Shown here: positions 1-7,624 of the stretch, in pieces
How positions within the stretch are numbered: position 1 is the stretch's first letter
Layout of the letters: each line of letters begins with the position of its first letter
Assembly (NCBI GenBank): GCA_964400875.1
Contig: CAYNWK010000087.1
Span: forward strand, 1-17,672
DNA from: CAYNWK01 sp964400875
GTDB taxonomy: Bacteria > Chloroflexota > Anaerolineae > Anaerolineales > UBA4823
Reading direction: 5' to 3'
Length of the DNA stretch: 17,672 nt
Notes under the pieces: model-generated
What the model was told of the DNA's origin: nothing
What the model saw: the letters and a program-made list of their open reading frames with translations, nothing else
Databases searched by the model: none
Made by a program: the position numbers and the translations under genes

Positions 1-1
1 G

Positions 2-214
2 TTAAGTGAATTACTGGCTTCAATCAATGAGAATCCGATAGCAATCAAAGAGTTTATTAAACTTATTGATACAAGTGGTGCAGTTCTTTACCTGGCGACG
101 GAGATGGAAAGTTTGCAATCCAAGGCTTACTCAGCCTTAGAACGATCTCAGGCGCTCGAACCTGCCAGGTCCGAACTGGAAGGTTTGGTTACTGAATTCA
201 AATTAATTATGTGA
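2..214 (+). CDS. Polyprenyl synthetase, C-terminal fragment (cut by window edge)
   Basis: An open frame enters from the left edge and ends at TGA 212-214, giving 70 residues with no start in view. The fragment is helical. It shows the pattern usual at the C-terminus of trans-polyprenyl (geranylgeranyl/farnesyl-type) diphosphate synthases: a segment like LIDTSGAVLYL, then a helix with SKAYSALERS, then a run resembling 'L..ARSELEGLV' just before the end. If correct, the full enzyme condenses isopentenyl diphosphate with allylic diphosphates to make isoprenoid chains. The Asp-rich catalytic motifs would lie outside the window, so this is a family-level guess from the tail only. A strong terminator follows about 27 bases after the stop, so this is the last gene of its transcript. 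Confidence 0.55.
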   Translation, partial: LSELLASINENPIAIKEFIKLIDTSGAVLYLATEMESLQSKAYSALERSQALEPARSELEGLVTEFKLIM

Positions 215-241
215 ATCTCAACCCAAGGCTCCATTCGTATC

Positions 242-277
242 ATAACCGGACGTTAATCCGTCCGGTTATTTATTTAA
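242..277 (+). terminator. Rho-independent terminator after the polyprenyl synthetase fragment
   Basis: An 11-bp perfect stem (242-252 paired with 259-269, core AACCGGACG / CGTCCGGTT) closes a 6-base loop. It is followed by a T-rich tail (TTATTTATTTAAT). It sits between the stop at 214 and the kinase start at 321, so it separates the two transcription units. Confidence 0.85.
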
Positions 278-320
278 TATACACGTGCAATAATTCTACC
301 TTTCGTACTATGTTAAAATT

Positions 321-3218
321 ATGATCATGAAGCTTCTCGCTGATTCGATTCCTGTTCATAATGCCATGCGCTGGCGAATCAATTTACCCTTTTTATTGGC
401 ATTGGCGACATTTGTGTTTTTCGCCTGGAGCGTCAGGTTGGAATTCACATACCCTCACGATGGTATTGGTGTTTCCTTTTCGAGTACGAGTGACTTAATT
501 ACAGATGTTTTCCCTGGGGCTCCGGCAGCAGGGAAGTTGTTTCCAGGAGATAGAATTATCTTGGTGGGTGGAATTCCGGTTTCTGAGGCAGCTCCTTATT
601 ATTCAAGCTGGCAGGTAGATGAAGAAGTAGTGTTTACGGTTGAAAGAAGCGGGCGAGTTATCGATGTACCCATAACGCCGATCTCACCGCCTACCTATGA
701 AATAATACGCAGGTTATCTAGTCTGATTATTGCCTTTGTCTTTTTGTTAGTTGGCGTTGCGGTTTTGGCATATAAACCATCTGACCGCGCTGCCGATGTA
801 TTTTTTTACTTTTGCCTGGCGAGTGCGTTGATGCTGATCGCTGGTGCAGTCTCGTATTTGAGTCCTCCTTGGACCTCAAATTTGTTCAATTTCCTTTTAT
901 GGATAATAGGACCGATTACAGTTCATTTACATTATTATTTTCCTCAAACTTCACAATTTCGTTATAGAAAATTGATCCTCACGGGTTTATACACGATTGC
1001 ATTAATTGGGGGTATATACCATATTCTATTAAGGTTTAATCTGGTTGGAGGGCCTAATTTATTAGAATTTAATCGATCGAATAGTCTATTATTCTTGACG
1101 CTAAACTTATTATTTGTTGTGGGATTATTAATTTTTTCATATCAGAACGTCAGTACTGCCGGTGCAAGGGGGAAAATTCGTATTGTGGTTCTGGGTGGCG
1201 TCCTCAGCGTTCTCCCGGTTGTTTTATTTACGATATTGCCCGAATCTATTCTTTCCGGTCCGATAATTCCCTACACGTACGCCTTTTTGTTTTTAAGTAT
1301 TGTTCCCTTAACTTACGGTTACGCTATATTCCGTCACCGATTGATCGAAATCGACCGTCACGTAAACCGCGGCGCGACGTTCATCCTGGTATTTTCAATC
1401 CTGGCCGGCTTTTATTTGTTGCTCTATTCGGTTTTGTTTAAGGCATTTAACATTTCCATGCAAAACCAACCTGTGATCAGCACTGTATTGGTTTTGATCC
1501 TGGCTGGAGTTTTCGTACCTATCCAGCGAAGAGCGCAAAGGATCGTCGACATCGCCTTCTATGGTTCCTGGTACGACTACCGTTCGGCGATCAACGAGAT
1601 CACCCAGGGGTTGGAACAAGTTACAGAGCTAAATAAACTCGCTGATACGATCGGCCAGCGTTTGGTTAAAACCTTGCGGCTGGAAGACGCTTGTATTTTC
1701 TTCCGCGACCACGCCGGAGAGTTCTCGGTCATTGAAGTGGCTCCCAAAGAAGCTCTGCTCAAAGACTACGGCTACTCCATCCAAGAACTGCCCCGCAGCA
1801 GCCTTTCCTTCCTGTTGAACTACGGCGCGGTTGAACGCAATTCCCTGCGGGAAGCGCTGAGCGAGGCGAAGCTCTCTCCTGAAGAACAGCGCTTACTGAA
1901 CAGCGAGCAGGTTCATCTGTGGGTTCCCGTGATTGGTCATAATCAGGTTTTGGGTCTCTTTGCCTTGGGTCCAAAGTATGGTGGCGATGTCTTCAGTGGG
2001 GAGGATATGGATATCCTCCGTGTGGTTGCGTTGCAGATCGGTTCTTTGATCGAGAACTTACATTTGTTGGCACGCTTGCGTGGCTACGCAGCCGAGCTGG
2101 AGCAGCGTGTTGAGGAGCGCACGGAGGAGTTGCACGCTGCCAAAGAGCGGGTCGAGGCGATCCTGTTTAGCGTAGGTGAAGGCGTCATCGTAATGGACTT
2201 GCAGGGCCAGGTTATCACAGTAAACAACGCGTTCGAAGAACAATCCGGCTTTGGGGTGGCGGAAGTGGTCGGCGTGAAGCTCAACGATCTCGTCGGTCGC
2301 AACGGGCATCAGGAGAGTGGTCGACTGCCGGAGTTGGTCCTTGGCAATCAAATTTGGGGGGGAGAGTTGATGGCCTTGCGTAAGGATGGCAGCAAGTACG
2401 ATGTTCAGCTGACCATTGCGCCTATTCGCGATCAGGAGGGTCGCATCATTGGTTACGTTGGCAGCCAGCGGGATATCACTCGCAATAAAGAATTGGACCG
2501 CTTAAAAGACCAGTTTATCGTTGAAGTCTCTCACGAGTTGCGCACCCCGGTGACAACCATGGGCCTGTATGTAGAGCTGCTCGAACACGGCAATCAACAG
2601 AAGCGAGAGGATTACTTGTCCGTGTTGAAGAGAGAGACCAGCCACATGTCTCGGATGATCGAAGATATCCTTGATCTCTCCCGCTTGGAAGTTGGTAGAC
2701 GTAAGAAAGTTAGCTTTAGCTCGGTCGACTTAAATCTGGTTGCCGAACAAGTTTTAGCCGCTTATCAGCCTTTAGCGGACGAGGTGCAGTTGGACTTTAG
2801 TTTTGAACCGCAAGCTGATCTGCCCTGTATCTACGGTGAGCAAAACCAGTTAGCCCGCGTGATTAATAATTTGCTGTCCAACGCTATTCGGTACACGCCT
2901 TCCGGCTTTGTCAAAATGAGGACTTACCAGGCTGGTAATTGGATCTGTCTTGAGGTTGCTGATTCGGGTATGGGCATCGATCCCGAGGATGTCCCGCACT
3001 TGTTCGATCGATTCTATCGCGGGCGTAACGTCAGCCAATCGAAGCTCGTCGGCACCGGATTAGGCCTGGCTATCGTTAAAGAGATTGTCGATATCCATGA
3101 TGGCGTTGTGGAGTTAGATAGCCAGGTAGGTAATGGTTCGATTTTCAAGGTTAAATTTCCGTCGCCCCAGCTGAACGTATCGGACAACCAGGGGGAGAGT
3201 ACAAACCTGAACATATAA
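321..3218 (+). CDS. Membrane sensor histidine kinase: PDZ, multi-span, GAF, PAS, HisKA, HATPase
   Basis: This 965-residue kinase has a first membrane helix (about 20-38) and an extracytoplasmic PDZ-like domain (about 42-120, with GAPAAGKLFPGDRI). About nine more hydrophobic helices follow (134-402), then a GAF domain (about 425-578), a coiled coil (580-612) and a PAS domain (about 613-720). The HisKA phosphoacceptor is His738 in SHELRTP. The ATPase domain carries the N box (850-854), DSGMGID (881-887) and GTGLGLA (911-917). All catalytic motifs look intact, so it should autophosphorylate and pass phosphate to a receiver, probably the next gene, 23 bases downstream. The PDZ plus membrane core suggests sensing of a peptide, envelope or membrane signal. 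The ligand is unknown. ATG at 321 is used; another ATG lies at 327 and no strong ribosome site separates them. The membrane half is much more AT-rich than the cytoplasmic half. Confidence 0.93.
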   Translation: MIMKLLADSIPVHNAMRWRINLPFLLALATFVFFAWSVRLEFTYPHDGIGVSFSSTSDLITDVFPGAPAAGKLFPGDRIILVGGIPVSEAAPYYSSWQVDEEVVFTVERSGRVIDVPITPISPPTYEIIRRLSSLIIAFVFLLVGVAVLAYKPSDRAADVFFYFCLASALMLIAGAVSYLSPPWTSNLFNFLLWIIGPITVHLHYYFPQTSQFRYRKLILTGLYTIALIGGIYHILLRFNLVGGPNLLEFNRSNSLLFLTLNLLFVVGLLIFSYQNVSTAGARGKIRIVVLGGVLSVLPVVLFTILPESILSGPIIPYTYAFLFLSIVPLTYGYAIFRHRLIEIDRHVNRGATFILVFSILAGFYLLLYSVLFKAFNISMQNQPVISTVLVLILAGVFVPIQRRAQRIVDIAFYGSWYDYRSAINEITQGLEQVTELNKLADTIGQRLVKTLRLEDACIFFRDHAGEFSVIEVAPKEALLKDYGYSIQELPRSSLSFLLNYGAVERNSLREALSEAKLSPEEQRLLNSEQVHLWVPVIGHNQVLGLFALGPKYGGDVFSGEDMDILRVVALQIGSLIENLHLLARLRGYAAELEQRVEERTEELHAAKERVEAILFSVGEGVIVMDLQGQVITVNNAFEEQSGFGVAEVVGVKLNDLVGRNGHQESGRLPELVLGNQIWGGELMALRKDGSKYDVQLTIAPIRDQEGRIIGYVGSQRDITRNKELDRLKDQFIVEVSHELRTPVTTMGLYVELLEHGNQQKREDYLSVLKRETSHMSRMIEDILDLSRLEVGRRKKVSFSSVDLNLVAEQVLAAYQPLADEVQLDFSFEPQADLPCIYGEQNQLARVINNLLSNAIRYTPSGFVKMRTYQAGNWICLEVADSGMGIDPEDVPHLFDRFYRGRNVSQSKLVGTGLGLAIVKEIVDIHDGVVELDSQVGNGSIFKVKFPSPQLNVSDNQGESTNLNI

Positions 3219-3241
3219 GTTTGTACCAGCTGCAATAAATT

Positions 3242-4222
3242 ATGGCCGGCGAAACAATTCTTTTGGTAGATGACAACCAAATATTGCGTGATGGGTTAAA
3301 AACGCTTCTCGAGCAAGAAAACTACCGTGTGTTCGGCGCGGCTAACGGAGAAGAAGGCTTGAGTAAGATGGAAGTTTTCGCTCCGGATCTGATCTTGTCG
3401 GACATTGTCATGCCGGTAATGGATGGGTACGCCTTCTTTAAGGCTGTGAGGTCTCATCCCGAATGGATCTCGATCCCGTTCATTTTCCTGACCGCACGGA
3501 GAGAGCCTGAATTTGTGCTTGCCGGCAAGAAACTGGGGGTTGAGGATTATTTATTAAAACCAGTTTCTCCGGAAGAACTGTTGACCACCATCCGTTCTCG
3601 CCTGAGCCGCAGCCACCAGCTGCTCTTGGTCCAGCTGGAGCAATCTTACGAAGCCAGCTTAATCATGCTAGCCAACGCTATAGAAGTGCGAGATCCCTAT
3701 ACTCGTGGTCATGTTGAACGGGTGATGAATTTTGCATTGGCGATCGGGGAGGCCCTAGGATGGGAATTATCCAACGATCTTCGCTTTGGCAGCATTCTAC
3801 ATGATATCGGTAAAATCTACATTCGCGAGAGCACATTGCATAAAAAGGGGCCATTAAACGATCTTGAATGGGAAGAGATGAAGAAACATCCGGAGTTAGG
3901 CGCGGAATTGATTTCCGGCATCCATTATCTTCAGCCGGCTGTACCTGCGATCCTATCCCATCACGAACGTTGGAATGGAAGCGGTTATCCGCGGGGATTG
4001 TTAGAAGATGCGATCCCCCCCACCGCCAGGATTGTGGCGGTGGCAGACTCCTTCGACGCCATGACAACCGACCGGCCCTACCGGGATGTAATGGCGCTTA
4101 AGTGTGCTTACGATGAGATCCTCGCTTGTAGCGGCCGGCTCTACGATCCCGAAGTAGTGCTGGCGTTCAAACAAAACTGGGAGAGCGGTCAGATTCAAAA
4201 TATAATCAAAGCTTTTCCTTGA
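3242..4222 (+). CDS. Response regulator with HD-GYP phosphodiesterase output
   Basis: This is a 326-residue two-domain protein. The N-terminal receiver (about 4-122) has the acidic pair Asp10/Asp11, phosphoacceptor Asp54 in LSDIVMP, Thr84 and Lys106. The C-terminal HD-GYP domain (about 135-326) shows His157 in TRGHVERV, the His187-Asp188 pair in LHDIGK, His216, the HHERWNGSGYP signature (240-250) and Asp269 in VADSFDAM. HD-GYP proteins hydrolyse cyclic-di-GMP to pGpG/GMP using a metal centre, so the output is probably a fall in cyclic-di-GMP when phosphorylated. It lies 23 bases after the kinase gene in the same direction, so the two form an obvious cognate pair. No DNA-binding or GGDEF domain is present. 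A weak 7-bp inverted repeat (4225-4231 / 4247-4253) follows the gene but lacks a T tract. Confidence 0.93.
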   Translation: MAGETILLVDDNQILRDGLKTLLEQENYRVFGAANGEEGLSKMEVFAPDLILSDIVMPVMDGYAFFKAVRSHPEWISIPFIFLTARREPEFVLAGKKLGVEDYLLKPVSPEELLTTIRSRLSRSHQLLLVQLEQSYEASLIMLANAIEVRDPYTRGHVERVMNFALAIGEALGWELSNDLRFGSILHDIGKIYIRESTLHKKGPLNDLEWEEMKKHPELGAELISGIHYLQPAVPAILSHHERWNGSGYPRGLLEDAIPPTARIVAVADSFDAMTTDRPYRDVMALKCAYDEILACSGRLYDPEVVLAFKQNWESGQIQNIIKAFP

Positions 4223-4291
4223 ATACACCAGGGTTTGCTAAATCGGCTGGTGTTGATTCGAGCATGGCAGTCAAAGGAATATCTTATTAAT

Positions 4292-4548
4292 ATGTCTGCT
4301 CACAACCCGTATACCGGATCAACAACTCATCCCGCTAACGAAGGGGAAGATCCAACCGGTGAAGAACCGATCTGGACTTATCCTGGCTGGCAAAACTCTA
4401 GCTACAGCCCGATGCAGCGACTTCTCTCGCTCAAGTGTTGAGCCGTGCAGCGATTGGACCTACGCCGGGATGGATCGTCCTCGCGATTGGCGTGATCTTC
4501 AACGGAATTCTCGTCTTCATAGGTGTTCACGATTGGTCGGCATATTGA
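4292..4548 (+). pseudogene. Small single-span membrane protein, frameshifted
   Basis: ATG 4292, preceded by AAAGGA about 12 bases upstream, opens a frame that stops at 4439-4441 after 49 residues (MSAHNPYTG... with an IWTYPGWQ motif). A second frame, open from 4402 to TGA 4546-4548, encodes LSRAAIGPTPGW followed by one hydrophobic helix (WIVLAIGVIFNGILVFIGV) and ends HDWSAY. Adding one C to the CCC run at 4408-4410 joins the two into one protein of about 85 residues: a polar, proline-rich N-terminus and one C-terminal membrane span. The smooth join favours a real gene broken by a one-base loss, in the genome or in the sequence. The family is not recognised. It follows the HD-GYP gene on the same strand. 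Confidence 0.5.
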
Positions 4549-4724
4549 AGGGAAAGGGTAAGTACATCGGAGAAGATCATCACATCTTGCTGTGCGCCCT
4601 GGCGGTGACGGAGTTGGTCAATTAAACACCTGTTCTATGAAGAGGATCAGAATGCTTTTATCATTGTGACTCCGGCGCAAGAAGTGTTGGGCAAATTTTC
4701 TTGCCCCTGGAAGAAGTTGATTAA
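4549..4724 (+). pseudogene. Second small protein remnant with several frameshifts
   Basis: Three short stretches in different frames read like pieces of one protein: HLAVRPGGDGVGQL (about 4583-4623), KHLFYEEDQNAFIIVTPAQEV (from about 4624) and GQIFLPLEEVD ending at TAA 4722-4724. Adding one A to AAA 4624-4626 and one G to GGG 4689-4691 joins them. One more one-base change near 4580 would connect an upstream frame. No intact start codon is clear; a purine-rich ribosome-site-like run (4547-4559) precedes a GTA at about 4559. The result would be a soluble protein of roughly 50-60 residues with no recognised family. The alternative is that this stretch is non-coding. Its end overlaps the stop of the convergent flavin reductase gene. 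Confidence 0.35.
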
Positions 4725-5353
4725 TTGATTGGCTTGACTTGTGAAGGCGGACGCACCAGCTCGAACAGATCTGTAACCCGACAATAGCTACTACCGGCTA
4801 AGCGGCCGATTGGTTTCAATCGGGCAAGATCGATTTTATCCCCTCCGAAAAGCACCGAATCCTTCACGTGCACGTGGACGATGCGGCCGATCACCAAGCT
4901 GCCGCCCCCTGGTTCATCGCCGAAATCCAGGATCTGCGTTACCTTGCATTCGAAATGCACCGGGCTGGCGGAGACGCGCGGCGGCTGGACCGAGCTCGAG
5001 GGGGTTGTTACTAAGTCGGCGCTGGCGAATTCGTTGATCTCTTCGGGAAATTCAGTCGCAGTCAAGTTCATTGCCTCGGCGAGCTCCTCGGTGACGATGT
5101 TGACTACGAATTCACCGGTCTCTCGGACGTTGCGCAGCGTATCCTTCTCTTTCTCATCCGTGCTGCGAATCATCGGGCTGAAAAGCAGGTGAGGTGGGTT
5201 GGCGCAGATCGCGTTAAAAAATGAGAATGGCGCCAGGTTAAACTTGCCCTGGACATCGATAGTCGAAACCCAACCGATGGGTCGCGGTAGTATCGACCCG
5301 ATCATGATTTTGTACAGCGATTTCCAGGGGATTTCAGAGACGGGTACGTCCAT
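4721..5353 (-). CDS. Flavin reductase-like FMN-binding protein
   Basis: This 210-residue protein has the flavin reductase-like split-barrel FMN-binding fold. Near the N-terminus it carries the family signature RPIGWVST (24-31), then NLAPFSFFNA (39-48) and a PPHLLFSP segment, with a later GSLVIGRIVHVHV strand. Members bind FMN non-covalently and either reduce free flavin with NAD(P)H for a partner oxygenase or act as flavoproteins of less certain role. It is the last gene of the minus-strand run, 93 bases after hmgA, and ends tail-to-tail with the damaged plus-strand region. The context suggests a link to aromatic oxidation, but the partner is not shown. The start at 5353 is an ATG without a strong ribosome site. 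Confidence 0.82.
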   Translation of the reverse strand: MDVPVSEIPWKSLYKIMIGSILPRPIGWVSTIDVQGKFNLAPFSFFNAICANPPHLLFSPMIRSTDEKEKDTLRNVRETGEFVVNIVTEELAEAMNLTATEFPEEINEFASADLVTTPSSSVQPPRVSASPVHFECKVTQILDFGDEPGGGSLVIGRIVHVHVKDSVLFGGDKIDLARLKPIGRLAGSSYCRVTDLFELVRPPSQVKPIN

Positions 5354-5446
5354 ATATTTTCAATTCGTAGTTTGTTATTCAACCATTGATCGCTGCTGTT
5401 TTCAAATGAAACCCGGTAGCGTTTTCAGGTTGATGAGCTGCCGCAA

Positions 5447-6613
5447 CTACTCTCCACTCCCTTCCAACCAGGAGGCCATGTACTCCGGTTTTTCAAATTC
5501 AAGCGCTGTCACGGCGACTTGCAGTGGGAAGAAAGTATCTACCATCACGGCAAGTTCGTCGGTTCTTTCTTTGCCAATCGAAGCTTCGGTCGCCCCGGGT
5601 TGTGGTCCGTGGGGCAATCCGCTGGGATGTAAGGTGATATCGAAGCGGTCGATGCCCGTACGGGACATGAAGTTCCCTTCGGCGTAGTAAATTACCTCGT
5701 CCGAGTTGACGTTGGAGTGACTGTAGGGAGCTGGAATTCCCTGGGGATGATAATCGAACAAGCGGGGGACGAAGGAACACACTACGAAATTATGCCCTTG
5801 AAAGGTCTGGTGTACCGGCGGGGGTTGGTGGATGAGTCCAGTAATCGGCTCGTAATCATTAATATTGAAGATCCAGGGATATAAATAACCATCCCAACCT
5901 ACCACGTCAAAGGGGTGGTGATCGAGCATGTGGCGGGAGATCCGGTCGCGTACTTTTACTCGCACCTCAAATTCGCCGTGGTCGGTATGAGTCTCCAATT
6001 CCTCCGGCACACGGATGTCCCGTTCGCAGTAGGGCGCGTGTTCAAGCAGCTGCCCATATTTATTCCGGTAGCGGGTGGGTGGTTCGATTTGTGAGGGGGA
6101 TTCGATCACAAAGAAGCGCGCTTCAGGCTCGTTCAACGACATTTGCCAGGTGGTCCCATAAGGGATAACGATGTAATCTCCGGAGACGAATGCCAGGCTG
6201 CCGAATTGGCTGCGCAATAGGCCCGATCCTTCGTGGGTAAACCAGACCTCGTAAGCCTGGCCGTTGCGATAGTAATACGGCATGCTTTCGCTGGGGCGGC
6301 TGATTCCCAGGGTGACGTCTTTGTTACCCATCAGGATGCGCCTGGCAGAGACCGGGTCTCCGCCTATGGGGAAGTCCGCCGTTTGAAAGGCGCGGTGCTG
6401 GAGCGGGCCAAAATCTGCGTACTCCACTTGCGTCGATCCCAAATTTTCCACAGTTTTCACTCGCGGGGGCAGAAAGTGGTGGTAAAGGATCGATTCCAGT
6501 CCCGAGAATCCTTCCAACCCCATCACCTCTTCGCGGTACAGGCCGCCATCTGGTTTCCGGAATTGCGTGTGCCGCTTATGGGGTACCTCACCAAGCTTGT
6601 GATAGAAAGGCAT
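5447..6613 (-). CDS. hmgA: Homogentisate 1,2-dioxygenase
   Basis: This 388-residue cupin-fold enzyme should open the ring of homogentisate with O2 and Fe(II) to give maleylacetoacetate. The C-terminal half holds the family core: GWDGYLYPWIFN (239-250), then PPVHQTFQGHNFVVCSFVPR, PYSHSNVNSDE (296-306) and LHPSGLPHG (328-336). Candidate iron ligands are His299, Glu306 and His335, and His329 matches a second conserved histidine six residues before the last ligand. It is shorter than the roughly 430-445 residues of the human and Pseudomonas enzymes, fitting a shorter bacterial branch. ATG 6611-6613 is preceded by AAGGAG (6621-6626) at a spacing of 7. It sits 26 bases after the FAH-family gene and beside hpd, so the pathway context is strong. 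Confidence 0.92.
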   Translation of the reverse strand: MPFYHKLGEVPHKRHTQFRKPDGGLYREEVMGLEGFSGLESILYHHFLPPRVKTVENLGSTQVEYADFGPLQHRAFQTADFPIGGDPVSARRILMGNKDVTLGISRPSESMPYYYRNGQAYEVWFTHEGSGLLRSQFGSLAFVSGDYIVIPYGTTWQMSLNEPEARFFVIESPSQIEPPTRYRNKYGQLLEHAPYCERDIRVPEELETHTDHGEFEVRVKVRDRISRHMLDHHPFDVVGWDGYLYPWIFNINDYEPITGLIHQPPPVHQTFQGHNFVVCSFVPRLFDYHPQGIPAPYSHSNVNSDEVIYYAEGNFMSRTGIDRFDITLHPSGLPHGPQPGATEASIGKERTDELAVMVDTFFPLQVAVTALEFEKPEYMASWLEGSGE

Positions 6614-6639
6614 GTGATATCTCCTTGAGCTTATGCGAC

Positions 6640-7569
6640 TTATTTTGGTTCGGCGATGGTGTTGCGGAGAATTCCAAGGCGCTCGACTGTAAGGGCCACT
6701 TCATCGCCGGGTTGCAGCCAGGGACCTTCTCCACCGGTGAGTTCTAGCAAACAACCGCTGCCAACCGTGCCCGAACCGAGTATCTCGCCGGGATAGAGGG
6801 TGACATCGGCGGAAGCCCGGGCGATCATCTGGGCGAAGGAATAATGGATATCCCGCCAATTTCCTCGTGAGCGCACTTCGCCATTTACTCGGGCAACCAT
6901 CTCCAGGTCATAGACCCCGGTCCGACCGGCAAACCTGTCCTGCAGTTCGTCCAGTGTGGCGATCCACGGTCCAAAGGAGGAGGCAAAATCCTTGCCTTTG
7001 GCGGGGCCTAAACCAACCCGCATTTCCTGCTTTTGTGCATCACGGGCCGACCAGTCGTTGAAAATCGTGAACCCAAATATGTATTCTTCAGCCGTATCCT
7101 CCGGGATGTTTTTGCCGGTTTTCCCGATGATGCAGGCGATCTCTAGCTCGTAATCCAGGGCTTGGGTGTAAGTCGGACGCGGGATGGGTTGTTCCGGCCC
7201 GAATACCGCATTCGCGTTGGAGAAATAAAACACCGGAATACTGTACCACTCCTCGGGTACTGGCTTGTTCCGGTTGGCATGCGCTTTCGCAACGTGTTCT
7301 TCAAAGGCGTAGAAATCTCGTAAACTGGGCGGTCGGGGCAGCGGGGCATGCAGAACCACCAAGTTCAGTCTGACCAGACCGGAAACCGGGTCTTCCGGGT
7401 CGTGGTTCGCGGCTGTGTCTTGTAAATAACGCAGATGCTCCAGCGTGCGATCCCCACCCTGGATGATTGCCAGCATATCCGCATACGGCAGAGGCAGTAC
7501 GTGTTCTCCGATCAAGAGACCCGGTAGGGGAACCTCTGCGTCGGGTTCGGAGAAGGTGATCAGGCGCAT
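6640..7569 (-). CDS. fahA: Fumarylacetoacetate hydrolase-family protein
   Basis: This is a 309-residue FAH-superfamily enzyme. Metal-site and catalytic residues can be read off: Asp85 and His92 in RDFYAFEEHV, Glu141 and Glu143 in YELEIA, Asp172 in FNDWSARD, and the KGKDFASSFGPW block (191-202). The C-terminus has GSGTVGSGCLLEL and the PGDEVALTVERLG strand. Between hpd and hmgA it most likely cleaves fumarylacetoacetate to fumarate and acetoacetate, the last step of tyrosine breakdown. Direct cleavage of maleylacetoacetate is also possible, as no isomerase gene is visible. The superfamily also contains other C-C hydrolases, isomerases and decarboxylases, so the exact substrate rests on context. 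The ATG start at 7569 has only a weak ribosome site. Confidence 0.85.
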   Translation of the reverse strand: MRLITFSEPDAEVPLPGLLIGEHVLPLPYADMLAIIQGGDRTLEHLRYLQDTAANHDPEDPVSGLVRLNLVVLHAPLPRPPSLRDFYAFEEHVAKAHANRNKPVPEEWYSIPVFYFSNANAVFGPEQPIPRPTYTQALDYELEIACIIGKTGKNIPEDTAEEYIFGFTIFNDWSARDAQKQEMRVGLGPAKGKDFASSFGPWIATLDELQDRFAGRTGVYDLEMVARVNGEVRSRGNWRDIHYSFAQMIARASADVTLYPGEILGSGTVGSGCLLELTGGEGPWLQPGDEVALTVERLGILRNTIAEPK

Positions 7570-7624
7570 GGAGTCAACGTGATCTTCTTAACATCAAACA
7601 GGTTAAGCCTGGCTCCTCTTTTGG

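Noticed and set aside
4225..4253. Inverted repeat ACACCAG/CTGGTGT as terminator of the signalling pair
   Set aside because: The stem is only 7 bp with a 15-base loop and no T tract follows.
4235..4291. TTG-initiated extension of the small membrane protein
   Set aside because: No ribosome site precedes it, while AAAGGA lies at usable distance before ATG 4292.
5199..5687. Plus-strand open frame across the flavin reductase/hmgA junction
   Set aside because: It overlaps the ends of two real minus-strand genes and has low-complexity content with no ribosome site.
7590..7615. CTTAAC/GTTAAG inverted repeat between the FAH-family gene and hpd
   Set aside because: The stem is 6 AT-rich pairs with no T tract, so it is too weak to call a terminator.
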